Assembly: GCF_012911895.1 (NCBI RefSeq)
Contig: NZ_JAAXCV010000030.1
Span: forward strand, 310,001-374,000
Direction of reading: 5' to 3'
DNA length: 64,000 bases
Source of the DNA: Bacillus sp. RO3
GTDB lineage: Bacteria > Bacillota > Bacilli > Bacillales > Bacillaceae_B
Both the position numbers and the translations under genes were made by a program. The number at the start of each line of letters is the position of its first letter. Position 1 is the first letter of the stretch. The notes beneath the pieces are model-generated. The model was given only the letters and a program-made list of their open reading frames with translations, had not been told where the DNA came from and ran no database searches. Of the stretch, positions 52,297 through 61,410 are shown piece after piece.

Positions 52297-53067
52297 TTAA
52301 AAGCCGTGAATCGTCATTCCTCCGTCTACGAAAAGTGTTTGGCCGGTCACATACGCCGATGCATCCGATGAAAGGAACACTGCTGGTCCTACCAGTTCAT
52401 CCAGTTCACCGATTCTTTTTAAAGGTGTTACAGCCATAATATCGTTTACGTATTCTTCATTCTGTAACAGCATTTTCGTTAAGGGAGTTTTAAAATACCA
52501 TGGACCGATACTGTTCACATTGATATTGTATTGCCCCCATTCCATGGCTAATACTTTTGTCATTTGGATCATGGCGGCTTTCGTTGAAGCGTACACAACC
52601 CCGGTCCGCAGGGCTACATGTCCGGCGACGGAGGAGATATTGATGATTTTCCCCTGCTTATTCTCCTTCATATGCTTCCCAACCTCCTGGCACATCATAA
52701 AGGCCGATTTTAGATTGGTATCCATAATCGTCTGCCATTCTTCATCTGTCACTTCAAGTGCAGTCGATCGAATATTCATTCCTGCATTATTGATCAATAT
52801 ATCAATAGAGCGTTTTTGCTTCTCTATGTACTCAATCGCTTGCTGAATCTCCTCACGTGAAGTTACATCGGCAGGCACAACATAGGCCCTTCTCCCCAGT
52901 CCATCAATTTCACTGGCCGTTTTTTCTAAATCGCCCCTCGTCCTTGACAAAAGTACAACATCTGCACCTGCTTCAGCTAAACCTATACTGATGGCCCGTC
53001 CAATCCCGCGACCTGCACCCGTCACCACAGCCAGCTTTCCTTGCAATGAAAATGATGGTAAATACAT
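52297..53067 (-). CDS. Short-chain dehydrogenase/reductase
   Basis: 256 residues, classical SDR: TGAGRGIG (cofactor), NNAGM, catalytic Ser in NISSV, YASTK (Tyr-Lys). The sequence resembles gluconate 5-dehydrogenase/3-oxoacyl reductase-like enzymes with a C-terminal FVDGGMTIHGF. Substrate unknown. ATG 53067 (MYLPSF) chosen over a GTG two codons earlier. Confidence 0.92.
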   Translation of the reverse strand: MYLPSFSLQGKLAVVTGAGRGIGRAISIGLAEAGADVVLLSRTRGDLEKTASEIDGLGRRAYVVPADVTSREEIQQAIEYIEKQKRSIDILINNAGMNIRSTALEVTDEEWQTIMDTNLKSAFMMCQEVGKHMKENKQGKIINISSVAGHVALRTGVVYASTKAAMIQMTKVLAMEWGQYNINVNSIGPWYFKTPLTKMLLQNEEYVNDIMAVTPLKRIGELDELVGPAVFLSSDASAYVTGQTLFVDGGMTIHGF

Positions 53068-53135
53068 CTTCACACCGCCTTACTCTTTTTTTGAATCTTC
53101 TTTATATTAACACAGGTGGATTCTTATCTTAAATG

Positions 53136-53270
53136 TTAGCGTTGATGCTTATTTCCCTGGCCATCCTGTACATGAATATGGATGATTCCTTCAACATGGA
53201 TTTGACATTGGGGACAGATTTTGTTTTCCGCAAAGATTTGGCAGCATTGTTTACAATAATACTTTTCCAC
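53136..53270 (-). CDS. 44-residue zinc-ribbon protein
   Basis: GTG at 53270 lies 6 bases after AAGGAGGG and opens MEKYYCKQCCQIFAENKICP, then QCQIHVEGIIHIHVQDG. CxxCC and CPQC form a four-Cys zinc ribbon, with a His-rich tail (HIHV, NKHQR). The opposite-strand 85-codon frame and a longer frame in another phase have no ribosome site. Function unknown. It lies between the SDR gene and the divergent cytochrome oxidase operon. Confidence 0.8.
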   Translation of the reverse strand: MEKYYCKQCCQIFAENKICPQCQIHVEGIIHIHVQDGQGNKHQR

Positions 53271-53390
53271 TTTATACCCTCCTTCATTTTCGTTCTCTTA
53301 CAATCTATGCCGTTTGTTCGTTCATGTTCACCTGAACAAAGACCGATTTTCACTGTCCTTCACATTTATTTCACAATTTTTACCGTGTAG

Positions 53391-53433
53391 TGTGACATTT
53401 ATCACAGATTCATTGAGTTTCCACCTTTATGAT
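53391..53433 (+). promoter_or_regulatory. Fnr-type box and promoter of the ba3 oxidase operon
   Basis: TGTGACATTTATCACA (53391-53406) is a perfect TGTGA-N6-TCACA palindrome. A -10-like TATGAT lies at 53428-53433 without a good -35 (CAGATT). If transcription starts near 53440, the box centre is at -41.5, the class II activator position known for Fnr promoters. Confidence 0.65.
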
Positions 53434-53478
53434 AGTGATAACGAAGCAAGCATCCAATAGATGGAAGGAATGAGAAAT

Positions 53479-53628
53479 ATGGCAAAGCCGGAACTGCATG
53501 AAAAAACCGAGGTGAAGGTTGAAGAATCCAACTCATTAAGAGGAACATTTACATCGGTTATGTTTTTAGGCGGGTTTTTGGTCATCACATGGATTGGGGT
53601 ATTCATCTTGTTTTTAAGTCGTTTTTAA
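53479..53628 (+). CDS. Cytochrome c oxidase subunit IIa (ba3 type)
   Basis: 49-residue subunit: a polar N-terminus and one membrane helix (~25-46, FTSVMFLGGFLVITWIGVFILF). This single-helix protein (COX2A family) supplies the helix that is missing from the ba3 subunit II. Its place directly before subunits II and I confirms it. ATG 53479 is 10 bases after GGAAGG; an in-frame ATG three codons earlier is too close to it. Confidence 0.85.
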   Translation: MAKPELHEKTEVKVEESNSLRGTFTSVMFLGGFLVITWIGVFILFLSRF

Positions 53629-53647
53629 TTTTGAAGGAGTGATTTAT

Positions 53648-54124
53648 ATGCACATGCATCGTTATGAAAAATGGTGGTTAACGTTAGGAACAGGGTCTCT
53701 TATCATATTTTTAATTATTCTGGGAATCAGTGCTTTTCATCAGGGACATCAGCCTCCGAGTGCAAAAGCTTATGTCAATCCTGAACAAGTGGATAAAATC
53801 AGTCCATTTAATGAACCTGGGTTGAAGAAAGTCGAAGGCAAAGCGTGGGATTACGAGTTGGTTTTTGTCGCATCTGCATTTAACTACACACCAGGAGAGA
53901 TTGAAATACCTGAAGGATCCACATTGAAAATCATCGCCACGACAAAGGATGTCGTTCACGGGTTTGAAGTGGCAGGGACAAATATAAATATGATGCTTGA
54001 ACCAGGATTTATCAGTGAATATACAACGACTCTTGATAAAACAGGTGAGTTCCTTGTTGTATGCAATGAGTACTGTGGCGTAGGGCATCACACCATGAAA
54101 TCTATGATCAAGGTGGTTGATTAA
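53648..54124 (+). CDS. Cytochrome c oxidase subunit II (ba3 type)
   Basis: 158 residues: one N-terminal helix (~13-33) and a cupredoxin domain. The CuA site is complete: a His in DVVHGF and then CNEYCGVGHHTM with both Cys, Glu, His and Met. This short form is typical of B-type oxidases (ba3). ATG 53648 is 8 bases after AAGGAG. Takes electrons from cytochrome c and passes them to heme b. Confidence 0.95.
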   Translation: MHMHRYEKWWLTLGTGSLIIFLIILGISAFHQGHQPPSAKAYVNPEQVDKISPFNEPGLKKVEGKAWDYELVFVASAFNYTPGEIEIPEGSTLKIIATTKDVVHGFEVAGTNINMMLEPGFISEYTTTLDKTGEFLVVCNEYCGVGHHTMKSMIKVVD

Positions 54125-54125
54125 A

Positions 54126-55772
54126 ATGGAACGGTTTGTAAAGATTGACAAAAAAGATGCTTCATTGGCAATGGCTCATATATATGTTGGATTTATTGCC
54201 CTGGCTCTCGGTGGCCTTGCTGGATTGTTACAAGTTCTGGTTAGATCAGGAAGGTTCACCCTGCCTGCCGGGATAGGATATTACCAGGTATTAACGGTTC
54301 ACGGTGTGTTACTGGGATTGGTATTGACCACGTTTTTCATACTAGGGTTCCAGCATGCTGCTATTTCCCGCACTTCCGGTACCTACTCTGGTAAATCCCG
54401 CTTATATGGATGGTTAGGATTCTGGGTCATGCTGATCGGGACAATCATGGCTGCTGTTATGATCCTACTAAATGAAGCAACTGTACTTTATACATTCTAT
54501 GCTCCTTTACAGGCACACTGGATATTCTACTTGGGGTTGACATTCGTAGTCGTCGGAAGTTGGCTGGGTGGAGCAGGCATGATCATCAAATATGTACAAT
54601 GGCGAAAGGAAAACCCTGGACAACCAAGCCCGCTATTGACATTCATGGCCATCATCAACACCGTCTTATGGATTGTCGCCACCATTGGCGTGGCAGGAAC
54701 GGTTTTGTTCCAGCTCCTTCCATGGTCTCTTGGTCTCGTTGAGCGTGTAGATGTACTCGTAAGCAGAACACTATTCTGGTATTTTGGTCATCCTCTCGTT
54801 TATTTTTGGCTGCTGCCTGCCTATATGGCCTGGTACGTCATTATTCCGAAGATCATCGGAGGAAAAATCTTTTCCGATTCGTTAGCCCGACTATCCTTTA
54901 TATTGTTCCTTCTTTTTTCAATCCCGGTAGGATTTCACCACCAGTTGGTGGAACCTGGAATTGATGCATATTGGAAGTTTTTGCAAGTAGTTCTTACGTT
55001 CATGGTTGTCATCCCTTCTCTGATGACTGCATTCTCATTGTTCGCTACATTTGAAATGTACGGCAGATCAAAAGGAGCTACCGGCTTATTTGGTTGGTTC
55101 AAGAAATTACCATGGGGAGACGCCCGCTTTACAGTGCCATTTATCGGGATGGTTGCATTTATCCCTGCAGGTGCAGGCGGATTGATCAATGCATCGAATC
55201 AGATGAACCAGGTGGTGCATAACACCATTTGGGTGACAGGACACTTTCACTTAACCTTGGCCACCTCTGTTGTCCTAACCTTTTTTGGAATTGCCTATTG
55301 GCTCGTCCCTCACCTGACAGGACGTGTATTGACGAAAGCCATGAACAAATTGGCCATCGTGCAGGCCATTGTCTGGTCTGTAGGTATGGGTATCATGTCA
55401 GGTGCCATGCATGCTGTAGGCTTACTCGGCGCACCGAGAAGATCTTCCTTTTCCACTTACGGGGATGCTCCACAAGCCCTGGAATGGATTCCATACCAAA
55501 TTGCCCAAGCCATAGGGGGAACGATTCTCTTTATCGGAATCATCCTGGTTTTATACATCTTTATCAACCTGGCATTCTTTGCACCTAAAGGAGAAGAGGA
55601 ATTCCCTGTCGGTGAGAAAGCCGAGGCAGCTGAGAGAACACCGATGGCACTCGAAAACTGGAAGATTTGGCTAACCATCTTAGCAGCACTCATCCTTGTT
55701 GCCTATACCGTTCCATTCATCGACATGATCCAAAACGCCCCTCCTGCATCCAAAGGATTCAGATTGTGGTAG
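54126..55772 (+). CDS. Cytochrome c oxidase subunit I (ba3/B-type)
   Basis: 548 residues, ~13 membrane helices. Heme-copper ligands: TVHGV (low-spin heme), FGHPLVYFWLLPAY (CuB His with the cross-linked Tyr four residues on), GFHHQLVEPG (two CuB His) and TGHFHL (high- and low-spin heme). This spacing and the lack of a Glu at the helix VI end mark a B-type oxidase, known for high oxygen affinity. ATG 54126 follows AAGGTGG; one base separates it from the subunit II stop. Confidence 0.96.
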   Translation: MERFVKIDKKDASLAMAHIYVGFIALALGGLAGLLQVLVRSGRFTLPAGIGYYQVLTVHGVLLGLVLTTFFILGFQHAAISRTSGTYSGKSRLYGWLGFWVMLIGTIMAAVMILLNEATVLYTFYAPLQAHWIFYLGLTFVVVGSWLGGAGMIIKYVQWRKENPGQPSPLLTFMAIINTVLWIVATIGVAGTVLFQLLPWSLGLVERVDVLVSRTLFWYFGHPLVYFWLLPAYMAWYVIIPKIIGGKIFSDSLARLSFILFLLFSIPVGFHHQLVEPGIDAYWKFLQVVLTFMVVIPSLMTAFSLFATFEMYGRSKGATGLFGWFKKLPWGDARFTVPFIGMVAFIPAGAGGLINASNQMNQVVHNTIWVTGHFHLTLATSVVLTFFGIAYWLVPHLTGRVLTKAMNKLAIVQAIVWSVGMGIMSGAMHAVGLLGAPRRSSFSTYGDAPQALEWIPYQIAQAIGGTILFIGIILVLYIFINLAFFAPKGEEEFPVGEKAEAAERTPMALENWKIWLTILAALILVAYTVPFIDMIQNAPPASKGFRLW

Positions 55773-55775
55773 AAC

Positions 55776-55897
55776 GAAAAGCGGAAGGGCTTTGAAAGAG
55801 GCGACAAGCATAAGACGAGTAACCTGAAAAGGCGCTCTTTGACTTTTTAGGTTACTTGGCTTATGACCACGAGCCTCTAAGCCCTGCAACTGGACAT
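55776..55897 (+). repeat. Structured dispersed repeat, full copy
   Basis: A ~120-base element with nested pairing over its whole length: AAGGGCTT/AAGCCCT, GAGGC/GCCTC, CATAAG/CTTATG, AGTAACCT/AGGTTACT. It contains GCGACAAGCATAAGACG. From memory this kind of sequence is widely dispersed in Bacillus sensu lato genomes; I cannot verify that here. It lies downstream of the cytochrome oxidase genes, before their terminator. Function unknown. Together with the next copy it fills the 312-base gap 55773-56084. Confidence 0.65.
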
Positions 55898-55900
55898 CAC

Positions 55901-55966
55901 GAAAGCGGAGGCGGCTTGATTAGGGCCGACAAGCATAAGAAGCTTAATCATTCGTGAAATGATTAA
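55901..55966 (+). repeat. Second, shortened copy of the dispersed repeat
   Basis: GAAAGCGGAGGCGGCTTGAT, then AGGGCCGACAAGCATAAG matches the 5' part of the copy just upstream. The rest is replaced by a 9-bp hairpin TTAATCATT/AATGATTAA. Confidence 0.6.
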
Positions 55967-56010
55967 AAAAGAAAGGAGGCTGCCCTCTCAGGCAGCCTCC
56001 TTTCTTTTTT
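55966..56010. terminator. Terminator of the oxidase operon and ypwA
   Basis: 14-bp stem GAAAGGAGGCTGCC and complement with a 6-base loop, flanked by A6 and T6 runs. Confidence 0.9.
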
Positions 56011-56084
56011 TCTTACATCTTCTTACCAATAGGGAGCTTTCATGAATGCTCATGATGCAAGTTTCATACCCATGAAATCCGCCA

Positions 56085-57611
56085 TCAAGATTCCAGTTCA
56101 ATCAAGCCATATACCTTGGAATATTTCTCTGTTAAGTAATCAGCCAGGTATTGAGCATTTAGACCTTCACCCGTGACTTCCCTGATAATTTCCAACGGTT
56201 TTTTCAGTTTACCCCACTGATGTACATTGGTTGTTAACCAATCTTTAATGGGAGCAAGATTTCCTTCTTCCAACAGTTCCTCAAATTGAGGAATATCCTT
56301 CAACATAGCCCGCTTAAACTGTGCAGCATACATATATCCAAGTGCATATGAAGGGAAGTAACCGAAGCTGCCGCCGGCCCAGTGAACGTCTTGCAGAACA
56401 CCTTCTCCGTTATGAGTAGGGCGGATACCTAAGTATTCTTCATATTTATCATTCCAGATTTCCGGAAGATCCTTCACTTCTATTTCATCATTAAACAATC
56501 CCTTTTCGATTTCATAACGGATAATGATGTGTAGCGCATACGTCAATTCATCTGCTTCAATTCGAATCAAAGAAGGTTTAGATTCATTGATCGCCCGGTA
56601 GAAGTCTTCAAGTTCAACCGTATTGAATTGACCAGTAGAATGATCTTTCAAGAGTGGGTAATTCTTCTTCCAGAAACCATAATCCCTTCCGACAAAGTTT
56701 TCATAAAAAAGCGATTGGGATTCATGGATACCCATGGATGTTCCTGTACATAATGGTGTACCGGTTAAATCCTTTGAGATGTTCTGTTCATAAAGGGCAT
56801 GTCCCCCTTCATGGATCGTGCCGAAAACAGCCGTCCGCCAATCTTTTTCGTCATATTTAGTTGTTACCCTTACATCCCCTGGGTTCAAACCGATGGCGAA
56901 CGGATGAACGGTCTCATCCAATCTCCCTGAGTTAAAGTCATACCCCATTTGTTCAAGTATTTTCAAGCTGAATTCCTTTTGCTTATCTTTAGGAAAGTGT
57001 TCAAAAAGAAAATTGGTTTGTGGTTTATCATTTGACTCGGAGATTTTATGTACCAGGGGTACAATCTGATCTCGAAGATCACCAAATACCTTGTCCAGGA
57101 CTTCTACTGTTACCCCTGGCTCGTACATGTCCAGAAGTGTGTCATATTTATTGTTTTCGTAGCCCCAATAGCCGATAAAACGTTTGGTGAATGCTACAAG
57201 CTTTTCTAAATACGGCTGGAACATAGTGAAATCCGCTTTTTCTTTCGCTTCTTCCCAAACGCCTTCAGCTTTCGACTGCAATACGACATATTCTCTATAT
57301 TCAGAGGCAGGAATTTTTTTATTGCGATCATACTCTTTTTGACATTCCTCTAAAAGCTTTTGTGTCATGACATCTAATTCACTTGAATTTGATGAAAGTT
57401 TTGCAAGATAAGCGGCCATTTCATTGGAGGTCGACATGGCAAAAAGTTCGGAAGATAACATACCGATTACTTCTGATCGCTGTTCTACCCCATTCTTAGG
57501 CGCACCTGTACGTAAATCCCAGAACATCAGTCCCAGTGCTTCATTGTATGCAGACATCTTCTTAACATAATCGAGAAAACGGTCTTTTGTTTCTACTATG
57601 GATTCTCTCAT
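56085..57611 (-). CDS. ypwA: Carboxypeptidase M32 (YpwA, Taq-type)
   Basis: 508-residue metallocarboxypeptidase of family M32. Zinc site HEGGH in TIHEGGHALYEQ (~268-279), with the downstream Glu in GIHESQSLFYEN. DVHWAGGSFGYFPSYALGY is also diagnostic. Full family length. GAGGGGGC precedes the ATG. Cytosolic peptide trimming. Confidence 0.95.
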   Translation of the reverse strand: MRESIVETKDRFLDYVKKMSAYNEALGLMFWDLRTGAPKNGVEQRSEVIGMLSSELFAMSTSNEMAAYLAKLSSNSSELDVMTQKLLEECQKEYDRNKKIPASEYREYVVLQSKAEGVWEEAKEKADFTMFQPYLEKLVAFTKRFIGYWGYENNKYDTLLDMYEPGVTVEVLDKVFGDLRDQIVPLVHKISESNDKPQTNFLFEHFPKDKQKEFSLKILEQMGYDFNSGRLDETVHPFAIGLNPGDVRVTTKYDEKDWRTAVFGTIHEGGHALYEQNISKDLTGTPLCTGTSMGIHESQSLFYENFVGRDYGFWKKNYPLLKDHSTGQFNTVELEDFYRAINESKPSLIRIEADELTYALHIIIRYEIEKGLFNDEIEVKDLPEIWNDKYEEYLGIRPTHNGEGVLQDVHWAGGSFGYFPSYALGYMYAAQFKRAMLKDIPQFEELLEEGNLAPIKDWLTTNVHQWGKLKKPLEIIREVTGEGLNAQYLADYLTEKYSKVYGLIELES

Positions 57612-57790
57612 TCTAAAGTAGCCCCCTCATTTTAACATTCAATCCATTTTATCATATTTTTCTGGCAACTTGGGCGGGAATAATCGAAAGAAAGTGCAAT
57701 CTTACGCCAAAAGATAAAGTGTAAGTTTGTAATGACATGTAAGAAGTTTTGGCTATATCAACTTTCCTGATTATCCATTACCCCATCACA

Positions 57791-57817
57791 AAAAGCCGCC
57801 CTGTTCAGGCGGCTTTT
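57791..57817 (-). terminator. Terminator of ypvA
   Basis: AAAGCCGCC pairs with GGCGGCTTTT around a 7-base loop; T-rich on the minus strand, 9 bases past the stop. Confidence 0.85.
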
Positions 57818-57825
57818 CATACAAT

Positions 57826-59751
57826 CTATGGATTCAACACTTCGATTCCCACTGGTAAAACCGATTCTATCATTCCTTTATAAGCTTCTTCTTCACCTGA
57901 CATCAAAACATGAATGTCTCCTCTGTCATCCCCTGTTCTAATGAGGCGGCCGATTCCTTGTCTCAGGCGCAGGAGCATGTAAGGGATATCCACATCTTCC
58001 AACGGATCTCCTGCATGATTGCGTTTCGCATCGAACACAGGATCTTTAGGAGGAAATGGAAGGGAGTAAATAATGACTTGTGAAAGGGATTCGCCGGGAA
58101 CGTCCAAACCTTCCCATAAATGATATGAGCAAAGGACTGTGGTCGTTTCCTCCTGAAATTGTTGCACCGTCTCACTGATTTCCCTGTCACCTTCATAAAT
58201 CACTTTCCAGTCCTGATCCCCCTGATGGACTTGAAACTCCCTGAAAGCATTCATTTCTTCCTTTGTAGAGAAAAGAATCAAAGATTTCCCTTGATTTTTC
58301 TCCAACATATCAAAGGCATACTGATTTTTAGCCCTTCTGCCTTCTTCTAACGGAGGCAGAAATGCTTTCATCATCTCTTCATATTCATATGGGGACTCTA
58401 CTGAAAATTTCTCATATTTTTGTATCCCCAGGGACTGGGATACATATGAGAAATCCTGATTATACGATAAGGTCGCAGAAGAGAAAATAAAAGGAATATT
58501 TTGAGAAAATACTTGTTCTCTCAATATCTCTTCCACTAATCTTGGCATAACGACAAAAGTATGTTCTTCCTCTGATGTTTCTAACCAGTAGATCCCTTTT
58601 TCATCATCCAGGAAAAGTTTCAATGAATATTGAATCTGCTCGAGATACTCTTCCACTACCTTTAGGAGGTAATCATCCATTACATACATTTCAGACTCAA
58701 AAACAAGTTCGTTTAATAAGTGTTCGATTTTCTCCGTTAACGCTCTTCCTTGCTGTAATATTGCGCTGGACCGGGAGATATATTGGCGGTCTGAACCAGT
58801 CTCAACTGCAGATTCCTCCTCAAGGAGTTCGAACCACTTTTCATTATCCAACATGATATCTTCTATGATATACAAAGTTTCCTCGCGCATATCCGATGCC
58901 GAAAGCTTTTCCAGTAAACCTTCGAGAGTCTCCATTCTCATACGATAGGTCATCGCCTTCTGAGACGCAAATTCCAACAGGTGACCTTCGTCAAATACAA
59001 CAGAGCTTGCTTCGGGGAGAAGCGGCAGCTGCCCTTCCCGTTTGCGGGAATCTTTCGTCCAGATATGCTCCATATAGAAGTCATGGGAACAGATGATGAG
59101 ATCCCCGGCATTACGGTAATGCTCCCGGTGAAGAGTTAGACCACATCGATGACGATAGGCACAGGACATACAGTCCTGAAGAGAATCCCAGCCAACATGA
59201 TTCCACTCATCGTCAGACAGAAATGGATACTCTTTTCTATCACCATAATGTCTAAAGCTGTTCATGGAAGCATTCTCATGGACAAAGCCAGGTAATTCTT
59301 CCCACATATCTTCGTAAGTCTCATTATGCGACATGTTTTCTTCCAGTTTTTTTATACATAGATATTGTTCTCTGGATTTTGCCAGTCTTACATCTATATC
59401 CAGATCAAGTGCCTTTTCAAGCTTCTCTATGTCCCCTTCCTTTTTCACAATCTGCTCAATGAGTGTTTCATCGGCACATGCTATGATAGCGGGTTTACCT
59501 GTATATCTTGCGTATGATAACGCATATAAGAGGTATACAAGGGTTTTACCCGTACCTACACCCGCTTCAGCAAACATGACTTGTTTATTTTTATAGGCTT
59601 GATTCAGCTGAAAGGCCATGAACACCTGTTCATCACGCAAATCAAATCCCTTTTCAGGTAATAAATCGTAAAACACGTCACCGACCCAATCGGATAACGC
59701 TTCATAAAAGGATTGCTCCTTCGTTAGTTCAAATGGTAATTTCCTTCTCAT
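57826..59751 (-). CDS. ypvA: DinG/XPD-type ATP-dependent helicase YpvA
   Basis: 641 residues. Walker A EAGVGTGKTLVYLL (~62-75), DEGH box in VVFDEGHLLEFA (XPD-type DEAH), and motif VI QGIGRLIRTGDDRGD near the end. Between them four cysteines (CIKK ... CMSCAYRHRC, ~132-204) probably hold the Fe-S cluster of this family. Acts on DNA forks or R-loops in repair. Confidence 0.93.
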   Translation of the reverse strand: MRRKLPFELTKEQSFYEALSDWVGDVFYDLLPEKGFDLRDEQVFMAFQLNQAYKNKQVMFAEAGVGTGKTLVYLLYALSYARYTGKPAIIACADETLIEQIVKKEGDIEKLEKALDLDIDVRLAKSREQYLCIKKLEENMSHNETYEDMWEELPGFVHENASMNSFRHYGDRKEYPFLSDDEWNHVGWDSLQDCMSCAYRHRCGLTLHREHYRNAGDLIICSHDFYMEHIWTKDSRKREGQLPLLPEASSVVFDEGHLLEFASQKAMTYRMRMETLEGLLEKLSASDMREETLYIIEDIMLDNEKWFELLEEESAVETGSDRQYISRSSAILQQGRALTEKIEHLLNELVFESEMYVMDDYLLKVVEEYLEQIQYSLKLFLDDEKGIYWLETSEEEHTFVVMPRLVEEILREQVFSQNIPFIFSSATLSYNQDFSYVSQSLGIQKYEKFSVESPYEYEEMMKAFLPPLEEGRRAKNQYAFDMLEKNQGKSLILFSTKEEMNAFREFQVHQGDQDWKVIYEGDREISETVQQFQEETTTVLCSYHLWEGLDVPGESLSQVIIYSLPFPPKDPVFDAKRNHAGDPLEDVDIPYMLLRLRQGIGRLIRTGDDRGDIHVLMSGEEEAYKGMIESVLPVGIEVLNP

Positions 59752-59940
59752 GGGGACCTCCTATGAAACACAATATTTCTAATTTACTAGAATTCTCTTC
59801 AAATGAAAAGTAAAAAATCGTCATTTATCTACAGCTCTCTATAGGGCCATTTTCGTATATGACCGCTCAAAAGAAAAGAGACGCTCCATACAATGGGGTG
59901 GATCTACCACTTGTATGGATGTCCCTTCGTGAGAGTGTAC

Positions 59941-60108
59941 TCAGTCGTATATTCTTTTCTTTCTTAGCATTTCATATTGGAAAGCCTGATCCAGGTTTTT
60001 CCGTGCTTCTTGCAGCTGAACGGTTTCATTTTCTTCACCTGTAATGGAAGAAATGGAACTTTGGATAGCCTGATAGATTTTATGGTAATCGATGAAAGAA
60101 TGGTTCAT
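59941..60108 (-). CDS. Small protein upstream of ypvA
   Basis: 55 residues, MNHSFIDYHKIYQAIQSSIS, then charged helical sequence ending RKKRIYD. GGAG lies 9 bases before the ATG, with a second AGAGG directly against it. Opposite-strand frame 59859-60044 has no ribosome site. No family recognised. Separated from ypvA by 189 bases, in which CCATACAA/TTGTATGG forms an inverted repeat. Confidence 0.55.
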   Translation of the reverse strand: MNHSFIDYHKIYQAIQSSISSITGEENETVQLQEARKNLDQAFQYEMLRKKRIYD

Positions 60109-60207
60109 CCTCTTTCACTCCCTTAAAATGATAGAACTATTATACGCGGGAAATGAGAGGGATATTCTGAACATCACCATTTTTTCATACTATTTATGAA
60201 CATGTAG

Positions 60208-61347
60208 TTATGCTTTTCTTGGAGGACGCGGCCCAAAGTATTGATAGTAATCTGTTCGGATGAATCCATTGAACAGTTTCCGCTTCTTTGTAGCCTGCTT
60301 ACCATAGCATTGTTCGAAATTCTCATGAGAAGTCATCATGTATACAGACCATGTATCGAGCTTTTCAAAGGCCCTGCCCATTTCTTGATACATCTTCTCT
60401 ACCTCTTTACGCTCTCCTATCCGTTCACCGTAAGGAGGATTTCCGACAATGATGCCGTACTCCAATTCCGAGGTGAAATCCCTTACTTGCATTTGCTTGA
60501 ATCTCACCAACTCTCCAAGCCCTGCTTCCAGTGCATTCTCTTTAGAAACTTCGACCATTCGATGATCAATATCAGTTCCCAATATTTCAAGAGGCTGGTC
60601 ATAGTTGGCCATATCCTCTGCTTCCATACGTGTTTTCTCCCACACATCAGCAGGCATCATTGGCCAATTCTCTGACAGAAACTCGCGGTTAAATCCAGGA
60701 GCGATATTCTGACCGATCAGGGCCGCTTCAATAGGTATAGTACCAGACCCGCAGAAAGGATCTACAAAAGGACGGTCGGGATTCCATGTCGTAAGTTGAA
60801 TCAGGGCGGCAGCCAACGTTTCCTTTAAAGGTGCTTCACCTTGACCTATGCGGTATCCCCTCTTATGAAGTCCTTGTCCACTCGTATCCAAGGTGATGCT
60901 TGCGACATCTTTATGGATCGCGACTTCAATTTTAAACAATGGACCTGTTTCCTCTAGCCACGAAGTCCGTTTGTACGCTGTACGCAAACGTTCAACGATC
61001 GCCTTTTTTACGATGGCCTGGCAGTCAGGGACACTGTATAGCTTAGATTTGACGGATTTTCCCTGCACCGGGAATTCTGCATCGACCGGCAGGAAATTCT
61101 CCCAAGGAAGCTTTTTCGTATTCTCAAATAATTCATCAAATGAATACGCTTTAAAGTCCCCAACGAGGATTTTGACCCGATCAGCTGTCCTGAGCCACAT
61201 ATTGGCCCTTGCAATTGCCGTTTCGTCCCCTTTGAAGATGACTTTCCCGTTCTCCACCTGACAATCATACCCCAGGTCTTTTACTTCTTTCGCAACGATG
61301 GATTCCAAGCCCATTGCTGCTGTTGCAATTAACGTATATGTACTCAT
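60208..61347 (-). CDS. ypsC: rRNA methyltransferase with THUMP domain (YpsC, RlmKL-type)
   Basis: 379 residues: N-terminal THUMP RNA-binding domain, then a class I methyltransferase. DPFCGSGTIPIEAALIG (motif I region) and VGNPPYGERIG (catalytic NPPY) are intact. Predicted 23S rRNA guanine-N2 methylation by homology to the N-terminal half of E. coli RlmL. ATG 61347 (MSTYTLIAT) is preceded by GAGGTGG; earlier in-frame starts lie before it. Confidence 0.93.
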   Translation of the reverse strand: MSTYTLIATAAMGLESIVAKEVKDLGYDCQVENGKVIFKGDETAIARANMWLRTADRVKILVGDFKAYSFDELFENTKKLPWENFLPVDAEFPVQGKSVKSKLYSVPDCQAIVKKAIVERLRTAYKRTSWLEETGPLFKIEVAIHKDVASITLDTSGQGLHKRGYRIGQGEAPLKETLAAALIQLTTWNPDRPFVDPFCGSGTIPIEAALIGQNIAPGFNREFLSENWPMMPADVWEKTRMEAEDMANYDQPLEILGTDIDHRMVEVSKENALEAGLGELVRFKQMQVRDFTSELEYGIIVGNPPYGERIGERKEVEKMYQEMGRAFEKLDTWSVYMMTSHENFEQCYGKQATKKRKLFNGFIRTDYYQYFGPRPPRKA

Positions 61348-61410
61348 AATAGCCACCTCGTTCATAAGAATCATCTCTATTTAGATAGTATAGTCTTGTT
61401 TCCTATAAAA

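Noticed and set aside
53133-53390. 85-codon hydrophobic plus-strand frame and a 74-codon minus-strand frame
   Set aside because: Both overlap the 44-residue zinc-ribbon gene, which alone has a good ribosome site and motif; the hydrophobicity is a by-product of the antisense frame.
59859-60044. 61-codon plus-strand frame
   Set aside because: Opposite the more credible 55-codon minus-strand gene and lacking a ribosome site.
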